Below are positions 43,834 through 53,429 of a DNA stretch of 63,611 bases, one piece after another; the stretch's first letter is position 1; the number at the start of each line of letters is the position of its first letter. The notes under the pieces are model-generated. The model saw only the letters and a program-made list of their open reading frames with translations, did no database searches and was not told where the DNA came from. Both the position numbers and the translations under genes were made by a program. This stretch comes from Lachnospiraceae bacterium (lineage in GTDB: Bacteria; Bacillota; Clostridia; Lachnospirales; Lachnospiraceae), in the NCBI GenBank assembly GCA_017484135.1, contig JAFUTQ010000046.1, forward strand, positions 1 through 63,611. Direction: 5' to 3'.

Positions 43834-44757
43834 TCACAGCTGAAAATACGCTCTTCCGCAGGCGATATCCTGTTCCAGCTGATCTTTTAATGCTTCCAGC
43901 GAGTCGAATTTCTCCTCTCCCCTCGTGCACTCTTTCAGATAAATCCGTATTTCCTGTCCATACAGATCTTCTTCAAAATCAAAAATATGTGCCTCTACGG
44001 CAACAGGATTGTCTCCGTTCACCGTAGGCTTGTTCCCAAGATCCGCAATTCCCGGGTAAAGTCTTCCGTCCACCTCGATTTCACACACATAGACGCCAAA
44101 GGGCGGCAAAAGCTTTTCTTCCGGAGGCAGCACATTGACGGTCGGAATCCCAAACACAGTCTTTCCCATGTGCCTTCCGTGCCGGACAATCCCCTGAATA
44201 AAATAATCATAGCCCAGCAATGTGTGCGCCGTCTTCATATTCCCCTTCAAAACCTCTTCCCGGATATAGGTGCTGCTGATTTCCCGGTTTTTGTAGCAGA
44301 TTTTGTCCACCACTGTCGCCTCATAACCGTACCGACTCTGATACTCTCTCAGCATGTGATAATCTCCCCTGCGCTGGTAGCCGAAGTGAAAATCTTTTCC
44401 TGCCACGATAGCCTTTACCTGCAGCCGCTCCGAAAGCATCGCAAGAAACTCCTCTGCTTCCATGCAGCGTATCTCATCGACAAACGGACATTCCAAAAGA
44501 TAATCAATCCCAAGCCTTTCACAGATCCCCTGTTTTTCCCGGTTTGTTGTCAGAACCTTATTTGACGTGCGTCCCGGATTCGGCGGAACATCAAAGGTAA
44601 ACAGCACGGTTTTTAAACCCTGCGCACGCTTTTTCCACATCTGCTCCAGCAGCTGCTCATGTCCGCGATGTATCCCGTCAAATTTTCCGAGAGATACCAC
44701 GGTATCCTGTTCAATTTGAAACTTCGTAGTCTCCCTTATGTATTTCATCGTCGGCAT
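43834..44757 (-). CDS. ribF: Bifunctional riboflavin kinase / FAD synthetase
   Basis: Converts riboflavin to FMN and FAD. Its 307 residues have an N-terminal adenylyltransferase domain (SLGKFDGIHRGHEQLL, VAGKDFHFGYQRRGD, SSTYIREEVLKGNM) and a C-terminal riboflavin kinase domain (VRHGRHMGKTVFGIPTVNV, PFGVYVCEI, NKPTVNGDNPVAVEAHIFDFEEDLYGQEI). It follows truB by 11 bases, the usual Firmicute order. FAD made here is the donor that ApbE uses. Confidence 0.96.
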   Translation of the reverse strand: MPTMKYIRETTKFQIEQDTVVSLGKFDGIHRGHEQLLEQMWKKRAQGLKTVLFTFDVPPNPGRTSNKVLTTNREKQGICERLGIDYLLECPFVDEIRCMEAEEFLAMLSERLQVKAIVAGKDFHFGYQRRGDYHMLREYQSRYGYEATVVDKICYKNREISSTYIREEVLKGNMKTAHTLLGYDYFIQGIVRHGRHMGKTVFGIPTVNVLPPEEKLLPPFGVYVCEIEVDGRLYPGIADLGNKPTVNGDNPVAVEAHIFDFEEDLYGQEIRIYLKECTRGEEKFDSLEALKDQLEQDIACGRAYFQL

Positions 44758-44768
44758 AGATCCTCAAA

Positions 44769-45662
44769 TCATAAAAATATTTTTACCGGCTTCAACAGAG
44801 CCGTTTCTTCCTGATATTCATAAATTCCCACAAAAATACCATTGGAATCGTATACCCGAAGCTGCTCCTGCGGCTGCAAGCTTTCCGGGTCAAGAAGCAT
44901 TTCCATGGAAAGTTTGTTTCCGTTGTGCAAAAGCTTTTGATATCCGGGTGCAACACTTACGCTTTGTTTCTGCAAAAATACCTTGTCCACCGGAAGGATG
45001 TATTTTGCGATGCTGCCATCCGTCGCTGCCTGCTCCAACTCTGCCAATGTATGTGCATTCTCAATGAAAAAATCAGCCACTCTCGTCCGTACAAGCTGCT
45101 CCATGCAGGCCCCGCAGCCCAACCTGTTTCCGATGTCCTCGCAAAGGGTTCTGATATAGGTGCCCTTTGAGCAGTGTACGCGCATGGTAACCCTTGGCAA
45201 AGCAATGGCAAGGATTTCTATTTCATAAATGGTTACCGTCCTTTTTTTCCGCTCGACCTCAATGCCCCTTCGCGCCAGATCACACAGCTTCTGCCCGTTT
45301 ACCTTCAAGGCCGAATACATCGGCGGCAGCTGGTCATAAGCTCCCGCAAACGACGCAATGACCGACCGGAGTTCCTCCACGGTCACGTTCACCTCATGTT
45401 CGGACAGCACGCGACCTGTGATATCCTGGGTATCCGTTGTTTTTCCCAGAAGCATCACCGTCTCATAAACCTTGTCCTTGTCCGTCAAAAGGTCACAGAC
45501 TCTGGTTGCCTTTCCCAGACATACAGGAAGTACGCCTGTCGCATCCGGATCAAGCGTACCTGTATGACCGATTTTTTTCATTTTTAAGATTCCACGCAGT
45601 CTGGCGACTACATCAAAGGAGGTGTAGCCTCTCTCCTTTTTTACATTGATAATTCCGTTCAT
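44769..45662 (-). CDS. truB: tRNA pseudouridine(55) synthase
   Basis: Forms pseudouridine at position 55 of the T loop. Its 297 residues have the catalytic aspartate in GHTGTLDPDATGVLPVCLGKATR, YETVMLLGKTTDTQDITG, AYDQLPPMYSALKVNGQKLCDLARRGIEVER and CSKGTYIRTLCEDIGNRLG. A C-terminal PUA-like part follows. It begins within the stop of nrnA (ATGA) and is preceded by GAGGAG. Confidence 0.96.
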   Translation of the reverse strand: MNGIINVKKERGYTSFDVVARLRGILKMKKIGHTGTLDPDATGVLPVCLGKATRVCDLLTDKDKVYETVMLLGKTTDTQDITGRVLSEHEVNVTVEELRSVIASFAGAYDQLPPMYSALKVNGQKLCDLARRGIEVERKKRTVTIYEIEILAIALPRVTMRVHCSKGTYIRTLCEDIGNRLGCGACMEQLVRTRVADFFIENAHTLAELEQAATDGSIAKYILPVDKVFLQKQSVSVAPGYQKLLHNGNKLSMEMLLDPESLQPQEQLRVYDSNGIFVGIYEYQEETALLKPVKIFL

Positions 45663-46609
45663 CCCCGCAGCTGCTCCTCTACGTCCGCAACCAGCATGGG
45701 AATCAATTCCTCCGGCTGCTGCCTCATCGTGGCTCCGGCAGCCCTCACATGTCCGCCTCCGCCGTATTTCATCAGCAGAGCCGCCACATCGACCAGCTTC
45801 CCGGAACGCATGCTGACCTTGTAGGAGCCATCCCGGTTTTCATAGAGAAAAATTGACACCTCTACTCCCTTTGTGATGCGAAGCTGCTGCACAATCCCAT
45901 CCAGATGCTTGGGCTGTACCTGATATTCCTCCATATCACGCTGGGTGACCACCCCCACAATACATCTGCCATCCAGATATCGTTTGCTCTCTACCAGTGT
46001 CTTTCCCAGAATCCGGTTCTGCTCGTAGGTTTTTTCATAATAGGTTTTGTCTACGATTTCGCTGAACGCAATCCCCTTATCCATGAGATGTCCTGCAATA
46101 TTCATGGTTTTCGAGGTGGTAGAGGCATATTGAAAGACACCTGTATCATGCACGATTCCCACATACAGGCACTCTGCAATGTCCTTTGTGATTTTTTTCT
46201 CGTCCATCAGCTCATAAACCAGCTCACTGGCAGAGCTCACGTCCGGAAAAATATAATTTGCATCCGCAAAACTGGCATTGCTGACATGATGATCAATACA
46301 GAGCGTGCGCTTTGCCGACTCAAAATAAGCCGCTCCCTTGCCCAGACGACCGGTATCTCCGCAATCCAGCGCAATAAAAAGATCATACGGTCCGGGCTTG
46401 TCATAGCGGCTGTTAATTTCCCCGGAACGCTTCAAAAAGCGAAAGACATTGGGAATCTCCTCCAGGAAAAGATCCGCCTGTATCCCGGGATAATACTCTT
46501 TGATATAATTATACACCGCAAGGGTTGAGCCCACGCAGTCTCCATCGGGTCTGACATGTCCGGAAACCGCAACGCTCTTTGCCCCCTCCAACTGTTCCTC
46601 TAACGTCAT
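45659..46609 (-). CDS. nrnA: NrnA-type oligoribonuclease / PAP phosphatase (DHH family)
   Basis: Degrades 2-5-nucleotide RNAs and dephosphorylates 3'-phosphoadenosine 5'-phosphate. Its 316 residues show the DHH motifs (SGHVRPDGDCVGS, FIALDCGDTGRL, CIDHHVSNASFADAN, LYVGIVHDTGVFQ) and the DHHA1 domain with the GGGGHVRAAGA loop. The start chosen is the ATG after AGGTGAG; it overlaps the 5' gene's end by a few codons. The position between rbfA and truB is typical of Firmicutes. Confidence 0.93.
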   Translation of the reverse strand: MTLEEQLEGAKSVAVSGHVRPDGDCVGSTLAVYNYIKEYYPGIQADLFLEEIPNVFRFLKRSGEINSRYDKPGPYDLFIALDCGDTGRLGKGAAYFESAKRTLCIDHHVSNASFADANYIFPDVSSASELVYELMDEKKITKDIAECLYVGIVHDTGVFQYASTTSKTMNIAGHLMDKGIAFSEIVDKTYYEKTYEQNRILGKTLVESKRYLDGRCIVGVVTQRDMEEYQVQPKHLDGIVQQLRITKGVEVSIFLYENRDGSYKVSMRSGKLVDVAALLMKYGGGGHVRAAGATMRQQPEELIPMLVADVEEQLRG

Positions 46610-46613
46610 GCTC

Positions 46614-46982
46614 TCACCTGCTTTCCGCATCCTGTCTTGTCACCTCATCAATCCGGTGAGACATCTGAACACCATACTCAATGGACTGATCAATAATAAA
46701 CTGTATCTGGGGCGTGTTTCTTAAATTTACACTCTTTGCCAGTGCATGCCGGATATACCCTTCAGCACTTTTCAGTCCCTTTAAGGTGTCCTTTCGGGAC
46801 TGTTCATCCCCATACACGCTGATGTATGCCTTACATGTTTTCAGATCCGGCGCAACCTCCACTCTGACCACACTGGTCATGGGATTGATCCGGGGATCCT
46901 TCACTTCCGAGCGGATAATCGTGGACAGCTCCCGCAGAACCTCCTCATTGATCCGCATATTTTTTGTACTGTTTTTTTGCAT
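46614..46982 (-). CDS. rbfA: 30S ribosome-binding factor A
   Basis: KH-fold factor needed for 16S 5' maturation and cold adaptation. Its 122 residues include INEEVLRELSTIIRSEVKDPRI, TSVVRVEVAPDLKTCKAYISVYG and LRNTPQIQFIIDQSIEYGVQMSHRIDEV. It follows infB by 56 bases and has GTGAGG before its ATG. Confidence 0.94.
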   Translation of the reverse strand: MQKNSTKNMRINEEVLRELSTIIRSEVKDPRINPMTSVVRVEVAPDLKTCKAYISVYGDEQSRKDTLKGLKSAEGYIRHALAKSVNLRNTPQIQFIIDQSIEYGVQMSHRIDEVTRQDAESR

Positions 46983-47038
46983 AACCTCACATCTTTCCGG
47001 AGTCTGCCGGGGTTACGATTCACTCCGTGACCAGTAAC

Positions 47039-49849
47039 CTACCGGGCAACCTCCACCATCTTGTACGCTTCGATCTGATCCAGCTCTGCCAGATCATTAA
47101 AGTCCTCAAAAACAAGTCCGCATTCATATCCGGCCTTGACTTCCTTGACATCGTCCTTGAAGCGCTTTAAGGATGCCAGATTTCCTTCGAAAATCTGAGT
47201 TCCTTCCCTGCTGATCCGAACCTTGCAGCCCCGCTCAAGCATACCGTCCAAGACATAGGAGCCCGCAATATTTCCCACTCCGGAGGCCTTGAAAATCTGG
47301 CGCACCTCTGCGTGACCGATTACCTTTTCCTCGAAGACGGGATCTAACATTCCCTTCATGGCAGCCTCCACATCTTCGATGGCATTGTAGATGACCTTGT
47401 ACAGGCGCACATCTACATTTTCATTTTCTGCGGTGGCCTTTGCAGTCGGATCGGGCCGCACGTTAAATCCGATAATAATCGCATTGGATGCCGAGGCAAG
47501 AATTACGTCCGATTCGTTGATCGCGCCTACGCCGCCATGGATAATCTTTACCACTACCTGTTCGTTCGAAAGCTTGACAAGGCTTTGTTTTACGGCTTCC
47601 ACGGAGCCCTGGACATCTGCCTTTACAATAATATTGAGTTCCTTTACATCGCCGGACTGAATCTGGGAAAACAGATCATCCAAAGACATTCTGGAACGTG
47701 TTTCCTCCAATAGTTTTGCCTTTCCTTCGGAAATATATGTCTCGGCAAAGTTTCTCGCCTCTTTTTCGTTTTCGCAGACCACAAAGGTCTCTCCGGCATC
47801 CGGCACATTAGACAAACCGAGAATCTCTACCGGTGTAGACGGTCCGGCAGCCTTGACCCGTCTGCCCTTATCGTCAATCATCGCACGCACCTTACCGTAG
47901 GCGCTTCCGCACGCAATCGGCTGACCGACCTCAAGCGTTCCCTTCTGAACCAGTGCGGTGGCAACCGTACCACGTCCTTTATCCAGCTGCGCCTCGATGA
48001 TCACACCTCTCGCTTTGCGCTTCGGATTCGCTTTCAGTTCTAACACCTCTGCGGTGAGCAGGATCATTTCCAAAAGCAGGTCAATTCCCTCATGGGTGTG
48101 GGCAGAAACCGGAACAAAGATGGTGCTTCCGCCCCAATCCTCCGGAATCAGCTCGTATTCTGACAGTTCCTGCTTTACCCGGTCAATATTGGCGTTGGGT
48201 TTATCAATCTTATTGATTGCAACAATAATCTCAATTCCCGCTGCCTTGGCATGGTTGATGGCTTCAATGGTCTGGGGCATCACTCCGTCATCAGCTGCTA
48301 CAACCAGAATCGCGATATCGGTGGACTTTGCACCGCGCATACGCATTGCGGTAAATGCCTCGTGTCCCGGGGTGTCCAGAAATGTGATCTTTTTGCCGTT
48401 GCTCTTTACCACATACGCACCGATATGCTGGGTAATTCCACCAGCCTCCCGATCTGTCACGCGGGTATCCCGGATCGCATCCAGAAGCGAGGTTTTTCCA
48501 TGGTCTACATGCCCCATGACGCAGACCACCGGCGGACGTGCCACAAGCTTGCTCTCGTCCTCTTCTTCCTCCTTCAACAGTTCTGCAATCACATCAATTT
48601 TTTCTTCCGGTTCGGCAATGCAGTTAAACTCCAGTGCAAGCTCCTCCGCACTTTCATAATCAATTTCCTGATTGACCGTAACCATCTGTCCCTTTAAGAA
48701 TAATTTCTTGATGATCTCGGAAGCCTGCACCTTCATCTTGTCAGCAAGCTCCTTAATCGTCATGCGCTCAGGAAGCGAGATACTGCGGATAGTGTCCGTT
48801 TCCTTTGGCTTCGGAGCCGACTGCGTATGTTTCTTTCTGCCGCCGTTCTTTTCCAAATTGACATAACGTTCCTGCTTTTTGCCAAGCTTGTCGTAATCCT
48901 GCCCGCGGTTATTTTTACGTCCGCCATCGTAGGAGCGATTGTCCCGGCTTTCCTTCCTGAGTTCATCCGGTGCCGACTGTGCCGTATTCCGGTTAAATCG
49001 ATTGATCTCCTGATCCAGTCTTCCGCCGGGGCGTCCGCCTCCGCCGTTTCTGCCACGGTCGTTGCCGAAATTCCGGTTTCCATAGTTTCCGCCGTTCGCT
49101 CCGCGATCCCGCTCGCCCTGCGGACGATTCCCCTGCCATCCGCCGCCATTTCTGCCGCGGTCACCCTGCGGACGGTTGCCGGAGTTTCTCTTATCAGCAG
49201 GTTTGTCAAAGGATACTCTTCCTAAAACCTTCCCCAACTGTCTCTCTGCAGGCTTTGCGATCTCCTGCTCTGCTTTCTTTTCTACGGGTTTTTCCATCGG
49301 CTTCTGAGCCTCCGGCACAGCTGCCGGTTTCTCAGCCGGATGTTCTGCCGACTTTGCAGGTGCCGGTTTTCTGGCTGTTTCCTGCCGGGCTCTGACCAGT
49401 GTTTTGGCATCTGTATGGTAGGACTGTCTGCGATTTCCCGGAAAACTCTTGCTGTTTTGCGGATTAAAAACCGCCGAAATACTGGCTTTTTTCTTCGGAC
49501 GTTTTTTTTCTCCTTTTTCCGATTCGACTGCCGACTGCTCCTTTTTCGGTTTGACCTGCTCCTGTTTTTCAGCGTCAGGCTTTCTTTCCGGAGCTGACTT
49601 TTGCTCCGCAGCCTCCTGCTTCGGCGCGGCCTTTGGCTGCTCCTCAACCGACTGTGCTTTCTCAGCTTGTTCCTCCTTCGCCGGAGTAAAGTCCGCACCC
49701 AGCCTTTCACGCACAAAATTCTGTACCTCATCGGTAATACTGTTGGATGAGGTTTTTACCTCATACTCCGTACCCTTTAGGATATCCAGAATCTGCTGGG
49801 ATTTTATATTTAATTCCTTTGCGAGTTCATGCACTCTGAGTTTTGCCAT
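47039..49849 (-). CDS. infB: Translation initiation factor IF-2
   Basis: GTPase that brings initiator tRNA to the 30S subunit. Its 936 residues comprise an N-terminal IF2N module ([19 protein letters not shown]), then about 270 residues of low complexity: first A/K/E/P-rich, then R/G/N/Q-rich (about 215-320). A second IF2N-like module ([43 protein letters not shown]) follows. The GTPase domain has [31 protein letters not shown] and AINKIDKP, followed by the C-terminal domains. The RG-rich stretch is notable. It starts with GGAGG upstream, six bases after the ylxQ gene. Confidence 0.97.
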   Translation of the reverse strand: MAKLRVHELAKELNIKSQQILDILKGTEYEVKTSSNSITDEVQNFVRERLGADFTPAKEEQAEKAQSVEEQPKAAPKQEAAEQKSAPERKPDAEKQEQVKPKKEQSAVESEKGEKKRPKKKASISAVFNPQNSKSFPGNRRQSYHTDAKTLVRARQETARKPAPAKSAEHPAEKPAAVPEAQKPMEKPVEKKAEQEIAKPAERQLGKVLGRVSFDKPADKRNSGNRPQGDRGRNGGGWQGNRPQGERDRGANGGNYGNRNFGNDRGRNGGGGRPGGRLDQEINRFNRNTAQSAPDELRKESRDNRSYDGGRKNNRGQDYDKLGKKQERYVNLEKNGGRKKHTQSAPKPKETDTIRSISLPERMTIKELADKMKVQASEIIKKLFLKGQMVTVNQEIDYESAEELALEFNCIAEPEEKIDVIAELLKEEEEDESKLVARPPVVCVMGHVDHGKTSLLDAIRDTRVTDREAGGITQHIGAYVVKSNGKKITFLDTPGHEAFTAMRMRGAKSTDIAILVVAADDGVMPQTIEAINHAKAAGIEIIVAINKIDKPNANIDRVKQELSEYELIPEDWGGSTIFVPVSAHTHEGIDLLLEMILLTAEVLELKANPKRKARGVIIEAQLDKGRGTVATALVQKGTLEVGQPIACGSAYGKVRAMIDDKGRRVKAAGPSTPVEILGLSNVPDAGETFVVCENEKEARNFAETYISEGKAKLLEETRSRMSLDDLFSQIQSGDVKELNIIVKADVQGSVEAVKQSLVKLSNEQVVVKIIHGGVGAINESDVILASASNAIIIGFNVRPDPTAKATAENENVDVRLYKVIYNAIEDVEAAMKGMLDPVFEEKVIGHAEVRQIFKASGVGNIAGSYVLDGMLERGCKVRISREGTQIFEGNLASLKRFKDDVKEVKAGYECGLVFEDFNDLAELDQIEAYKMVEVAR

Positions 49850-49855
49850 CTGCCA

Positions 49856-50182
49856 CTACCTCCATGATTCAGTTGCCACGCTGTCAAGCTGCTTTCGCAC
49901 CGATTTTGCCAGCCCTTCATTGGTTACAGCCAGCGATGCCCGAAATTCCTTTCCGATACTGTGTCCCAGCGACTCCTTATCCGCATAACAGACACACGGA
50001 ACCTGATAATACCGACACATATCCGAAAAGTTTTTCTTTGTATTGTCCGAGGAATCCCCGGCAACCACAACCAGACACGCTTTTCCTTCCTTGATCGCTT
50101 TTTCTGTAGAAAACTCCCCGCTCATTACACTGCCTGCCTTTGCGGCGATTCCAAGCAGTGATAATACTTTATCCGGTCTCAA
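49856..50182 (-). CDS. ylxQ: L7Ae/L30e-family ribosome-associated protein (YlxQ)
   Basis: A 108-residue RNA-binding protein of the L7Ae/YbxF family. Motifs include LSLLGIAAKAGSVMSGEFSTEKAI and KACLVVVAGDSSDNTKKNF. It begins with TTG inside the 3' end of ylxR, the ribosome binding site AAGGAG lying about 10 bases ahead. It belongs to the rimP-nusA-ylxR-ylxQ-infB operon. Its role is probably in ribosome or RNA quality control, but this is not established. Confidence 0.85.
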   Translation of the reverse strand: MRPDKVLSLLGIAAKAGSVMSGEFSTEKAIKEGKACLVVVAGDSSDNTKKNFSDMCRYYQVPCVCYADKESLGHSIGKEFRASLAVTNEGLAKSVRKQLDSVATESWR

Positions 50183-50447
50183 TCCTTTGCATCTCCTTTT
50201 TCAACTGCTCGTAAATCGAAGCGGGTATGTTTGTTTTCAGAGAACGTTCGATTCCTTTTGTTTTTTCTGCACGTTCCAGACACTCCTGTCCGGGACAAAT
50301 GTACGCGCCCCTGCCGTTTTTCTTTCCGGTGTGATCGAGCACCAGTGTGTCCTCCGGTGTGTGAATGATCCGGATCAACGATTTTTTTTCTTTCATTTCC
50401 CCGCAGCCAACGCATTTCCGCATCGGAACCTTTTTATTCATTGTCAT
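50169..50447 (-). CDS. ylxR: YlxR-family RNA-binding/regulatory protein (DUF448)
   Basis: A 92-residue protein with the conserved KVPMRKCVGCGEMKEKKSLIRI start (zinc-like CxxC), GKKNGRGAYICP and ECLERAEKTKGIERSLK. It is the third gene of the nusA operon. It overlaps nusA by 14 bases, and the ylxQ gene then starts inside it. In Bacillus, YlxR acts as a transcriptional regulator and a partner of RNase P. Confidence 0.9.
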   Translation of the reverse strand: MTMNKKVPMRKCVGCGEMKEKKSLIRIIHTPEDTLVLDHTGKKNGRGAYICPGQECLERAEKTKGIERSLKTNIPASIYEQLKKEMQRIETG

Positions 50448-51603
50448 CTAAAAACTCACCATCTTCTACATATTCTTCGTCGTAATCTTCCTCGTATCCT
50501 TCCTCATAATCTTCCTCATACTCATAATCGTCCTCATAATCATTCTCATAATCCATAAATTCTCCGGACTCCCTTGCCTGTGTTTCACTCTTGATATCTA
50601 TCTTAAAGCCCGTCAGCCTGGCTGCAAGCCTTGCGTTCTGCCCTTCCCTTCCGATGGCAAGCGACAACTGATAATCCGGCACAACCACCTTGGCGGTCTT
50701 TTCCTCGCCGTCTGCAATCACGGAAATCACTTTTGCAGGACTTAATGCATTTTCAATCAGCATTGCAGGATTTTCATTCCATGTCACAATGTCAATCTTT
50801 TCACCGCGAAGCTCATTGACAATCGCGTTGACTCTGGCCCCGTTCATTCCGACGCAGGCCCCTACCGGGTCTACATACGGATCACTCGACCAGACTGCAA
50901 TTTTGGTTCTGCTGCCCGCCTCTCTTGCAATGCTTTTGATTTCTACAATTCCCTCCCGGACCTCAGCCACCTCGGCTTCAAAGAGACGCTTTACCAGCTC
51001 GGGGTGTGTTCTGGAAACCAGTATTTTCGGTCCTCTCGGTGTAGCCTTTACTTCCAGAATATATACCTTGATCCGCTCGGTAGGCTGGAATACCTCTCCC
51101 TTTACCTGTTCATTTTCCGCAAGAATGGCATCTGCCTTTCCCAGATTTACGGAAATATTTCTTCCGATATAGCGCTGTACGATTCCGGTCATCACATCCT
51201 TTTCCATCTCATAGTACTGGCTGTAAATGACCTTCCGCTCTTCCTCCCGGATCTTTTGCAGAATTACATTTTTTGCATTCTGTGTTGCAATACGCCCGAA
51301 CTCCTTGGATTTCACCTCTATATTTACCGTATCGCCCAACTCGTAGGAGGAATCCAGCATTCTTGCTTCTGCCAGGCTGATTTCCAGGACATCATCCTCC
51401 ACCTGCTCCACGACAGTTTTTTCTGCCCACACATGATATTCACAGGTTTCGGGATCCATGTTTACTTTTATATTGTCCGCCCTGCCAAAATGATTCTTAC
51501 ATGCTGTCACAAGAGAATTTTCAATGGCCTCCAGCAGGGTATCCTTGCTGATGTTTTTTTCCCTTTCCAGTATTGTTAATGCTTCTAACAACTCGTTATT
51601 CAT
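50434..51603 (-). CDS. nusA: Transcription termination/antitermination factor NusA
   Basis: Modulates pausing, termination and antitermination. Its 389 residues have an N-terminal RNA-polymerase-binding domain, an S1 domain (VTGIVQRYIGRNISVNLGKADAIL) and KH domains (DPVGACVGMNGARVNAIVNELRGEKIDIV; GREGQNARLAARLTGFKIDI). A strongly acidic, tyrosine-rich tail of about 35 residues follows (EDDYEYEEDYEEGYEEDY). The tail is of variable length in clostridia. It is followed by ylxR in overlap. Confidence 0.95.
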   Translation of the reverse strand: MNNELLEALTILEREKNISKDTLLEAIENSLVTACKNHFGRADNIKVNMDPETCEYHVWAEKTVVEQVEDDVLEISLAEARMLDSSYELGDTVNIEVKSKEFGRIATQNAKNVILQKIREEERKVIYSQYYEMEKDVMTGIVQRYIGRNISVNLGKADAILAENEQVKGEVFQPTERIKVYILEVKATPRGPKILVSRTHPELVKRLFEAEVAEVREGIVEIKSIAREAGSRTKIAVWSSDPYVDPVGACVGMNGARVNAIVNELRGEKIDIVTWNENPAMLIENALSPAKVISVIADGEEKTAKVVVPDYQLSLAIGREGQNARLAARLTGFKIDIKSETQARESGEFMDYENDYEDDYEYEEDYEEGYEEDYDEEYVEDGEFLDDNE

Positions 51604-51623
51604 TTTTTATCCTCCTGATAATC

Positions 51624-52091
51624 CTAAAAGTCATAGGCGAGACGAATCAATGCGAGAGCTTTCTTTTCAAAGGTCAGCTCCTCATTCTCCTCCGTGAGGA
51701 TCGTCACCGTATCGTCGTCATATGCTTCCAATATGCCGTAAAATTCCTTTTGGTGCTCAATTGCCTGATAAGTGTGAAGCTCCAATCCCTTCCCCAGAGC
51801 CCGCACATAATCTTTTTCTTTTTTCAAAGGTCTTCCAAGTCCGGGGGAACTGACCTCAAAGATATAGGACTGATCGATATAATCTTCCCGGTCCAGAATT
51901 TCATTCATCTCCCGGGCAACCAGCTCACAATCGTTGACCGTAATCCCACCTTCCTTGTCTATATAGGCTCTCAGATACCAGTTGGTTCCTTCTTTTACAT
52001 ATTCCACGTCAACCAGTTCAAACTGATTTCTCTCCAGAATCGGGAGAATCAACTGTTCCGTGCGCTGTTCATACTGTTCCCTTTTCGTCAT
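51624..52091 (-). CDS. rimP: Ribosome maturation factor RimP
   Basis: Required for 30S assembly. Its 155 residues show ERNQFELVDVEYVKEGTNWYLRAYIDKEGGITVNDCELVAREMNEILD and YIFEVSSPGLGRPLKKEKDY, followed by an SH3-like C-terminal domain. AAGGTGG lies before the ATG. It is the first gene of the rimP-nusA-ylxR-ylxQ-infB-rbfA-nrnA-truB-ribF run, with a good promoter upstream and two hairpins in its leader. Confidence 0.95.
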   Translation of the reverse strand: MTKREQYEQRTEQLILPILERNQFELVDVEYVKEGTNWYLRAYIDKEGGITVNDCELVAREMNEILDREDYIDQSYIFEVSSPGLGRPLKKEKDYVRALGKGLELHTYQAIEHQKEFYGILEAYDDDTVTILTEENEELTFEKKALALIRLAYDF

Positions 52092-52130
52092 ACAGCCACC
52101 TTCCCGGTTTTTGGCGTTTTATGCTATGTC

Positions 52131-52187
52131 CTGCACAGTCCTGTGCATAAAACGTGAATTGAGAGTGGAACGAACGTCCACTCTCAA
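52131..52187 (-). other. Leader hairpins of the rimP operon
   Basis: TTGAGAGTGGA/TCCACTCTCAA (52159-52187) and TGCACAG/CTGTGCA (52131-52147) form two stems in the leader of the rimP-nusA-infB operon. Neither has a T tract. They may stabilise the mRNA or couple it to a translation or RNA factor; this is not shown. Confidence 0.5.
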
Positions 52188-52214
52188 TCTCATCATCAAC
52201 CTGTTGTCTCAAAT

Positions 52215-52242
52215 ATTATAACACATTTTTTTGAAATTGCAA
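52215..52242 (-). promoter_or_regulatory. Promoter of the rimP-nusA-infB operon
   Basis: TTGCAA (52237-52242) and TATAAT (52215-52220) on the minus strand with 16-base spacing. It lies between the tRNA gene and rimP. Confidence 0.68.
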
Positions 52243-52253
52243 GTATTTTTTAA

Positions 52254-52325
52254 CAGTTCATAGGGGAATCGAACCCCTGTTTCCGCCGTGAGAGGGCGGC
52301 GTCTTAACCGCTTGACCAATGAACC
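52254..52325 (-). tRNA. tRNA-Glu (anticodon CUC)
   Basis: A complete 72-nt cloverleaf. The acceptor stem pairs GGTTCAT with ATGAACT. The D loop GTCAAGCGGTTAAGAC is followed by the anticodon stem CCGCC/GGCGG around CTCTCAC, which presents anticodon CUC. The T arm is GGGG-TTCGATT-CCCC. CCA is not encoded. A promoter stands just upstream, and rimP follows on the same strand. Confidence 0.96.
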
Positions 52326-52340
52326 GTACCAACAAAAAAC

Positions 52341-52369
52341 ACTATAGCATACCAAAAAACATAATGCAA
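52341..52369 (-). promoter_or_regulatory. Promoter of the tRNA-Glu gene
   Basis: TTGCAT (52364-52369) and TATAGT (52341-52346) on the minus strand with 17-base spacing, about 16 bases ahead of the tRNA 5' end. Confidence 0.65.
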
Positions 52370-52376
52370 GCTTTTT

Positions 52377-53408
52377 TTATTTTTTTACAATATTTTTTTC
52401 ATATCCGTTAGGGTTGTTTTTCTGCCAGTTCCAAGAATCCGCACACATCTCGCGGATTCCGTACTGTGCCTTCCAGCCCAATTCCCGCTCCGCCTTGGAA
52501 GGATCACAATAACAGGTTGCAATGTCTCCTGCCCGCCTGGGCTTGATCACATACGGAATCGAAATCCCGTTGACTTCCTCAAAATTTTTTATGATATCCA
52601 ACACGCTGTATCCATGTCCGGTTCCCAGATTATAAATACATAATCCGGCCTTCTCTTCTATTTTCTTCAAAGCCTTTCCGTGTCCCTTCGCCAGATCTAC
52701 AACATGAATATAATCCCTCACGCCGGTTCCATCCGGCGTGTCATAATCATTTCCGAATACTCCGAGCTCCTTTCGTCTGCCCGCGGCAACCTGCGTGATA
52801 TACGGCATCAGATTGTTGGGAATTCCGTTCGGATTTTCTCCCATGGTACCGCTGGGATGCGCTCCGATGGGATTAAAATAGCGCAAAAGTACCACATTCC
52901 ACTCCGGATCCGCCTTTTGGATATCCATCAGCATCTGCTCCAGCATGGATTTCGTCCAGCCATATGGATTCGTACACTGTCCCTTCGGGCATTCCTCTGT
53001 GATGGGAATCTGCGCCGGTTCTCCGTATACCGTTGCCGAGGAGGAAAAGATGATATTTTTGCATCCGTGCTGGCGCAGTGCATCCACCAGAGTCAGCGTT
53101 CCGGTAATATTGTTGTCATAATATTCCCACGGCTTCTGCACGGATTCCCCCACCGCTTTGAGCCCTGCAAAATGAATGCAGCAGTCCATATATTTTTTTT
53201 CTAAGATCAGATCCAGAACATGCCGATCCCGGATATCACCCTGATAGAACGTGATTTTTTTTCCGGTCAGTGCCTCTACCCGCTCCAGAGATTTTTCGCT
53301 GGAATTTGACAGGTTGTCCAAAACCACAACCTCATGCCCTGCCTCCAGCAATTCCACGCAGGTATGGCTGCCGATATATCCCGTTCCCCCTGTAACTAAA
53401 ATTGTCAT
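52377..53408 (-). CDS. galE: UDP-glucose 4-epimerase
   Basis: Interconverts UDP-glucose and UDP-galactose. Its 343 residues show the NAD-binding [34 protein letters not shown], the catalytic YxxxK in [13 protein letters not shown], and the substrate loop [37 protein letters not shown]. The ATG is the one preceded by GGAGAAG. The 3' end is coded by a T-rich stretch just before the tRNA promoter. It is probably a single gene after the ABC-transporter unit. Confidence 0.96.
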   Translation of the reverse strand: MTILVTGGTGYIGSHTCVELLEAGHEVVVLDNLSNSSEKSLERVEALTGKKITFYQGDIRDRHVLDLILEKKYMDCCIHFAGLKAVGESVQKPWEYYDNNITGTLTLVDALRQHGCKNIIFSSSATVYGEPAQIPITEECPKGQCTNPYGWTKSMLEQMLMDIQKADPEWNVVLLRYFNPIGAHPSGTMGENPNGIPNNLMPYITQVAAGRRKELGVFGNDYDTPDGTGVRDYIHVVDLAKGHGKALKKIEEKAGLCIYNLGTGHGYSVLDIIKNFEEVNGISIPYVIKPRRAGDIATCYCDPSKAERELGWKAQYGIREMCADSWNWQKNNPNGYEKNIVKK

Positions 53409-53429
53409 ATGAGCTTCTCCTTCCATGCC

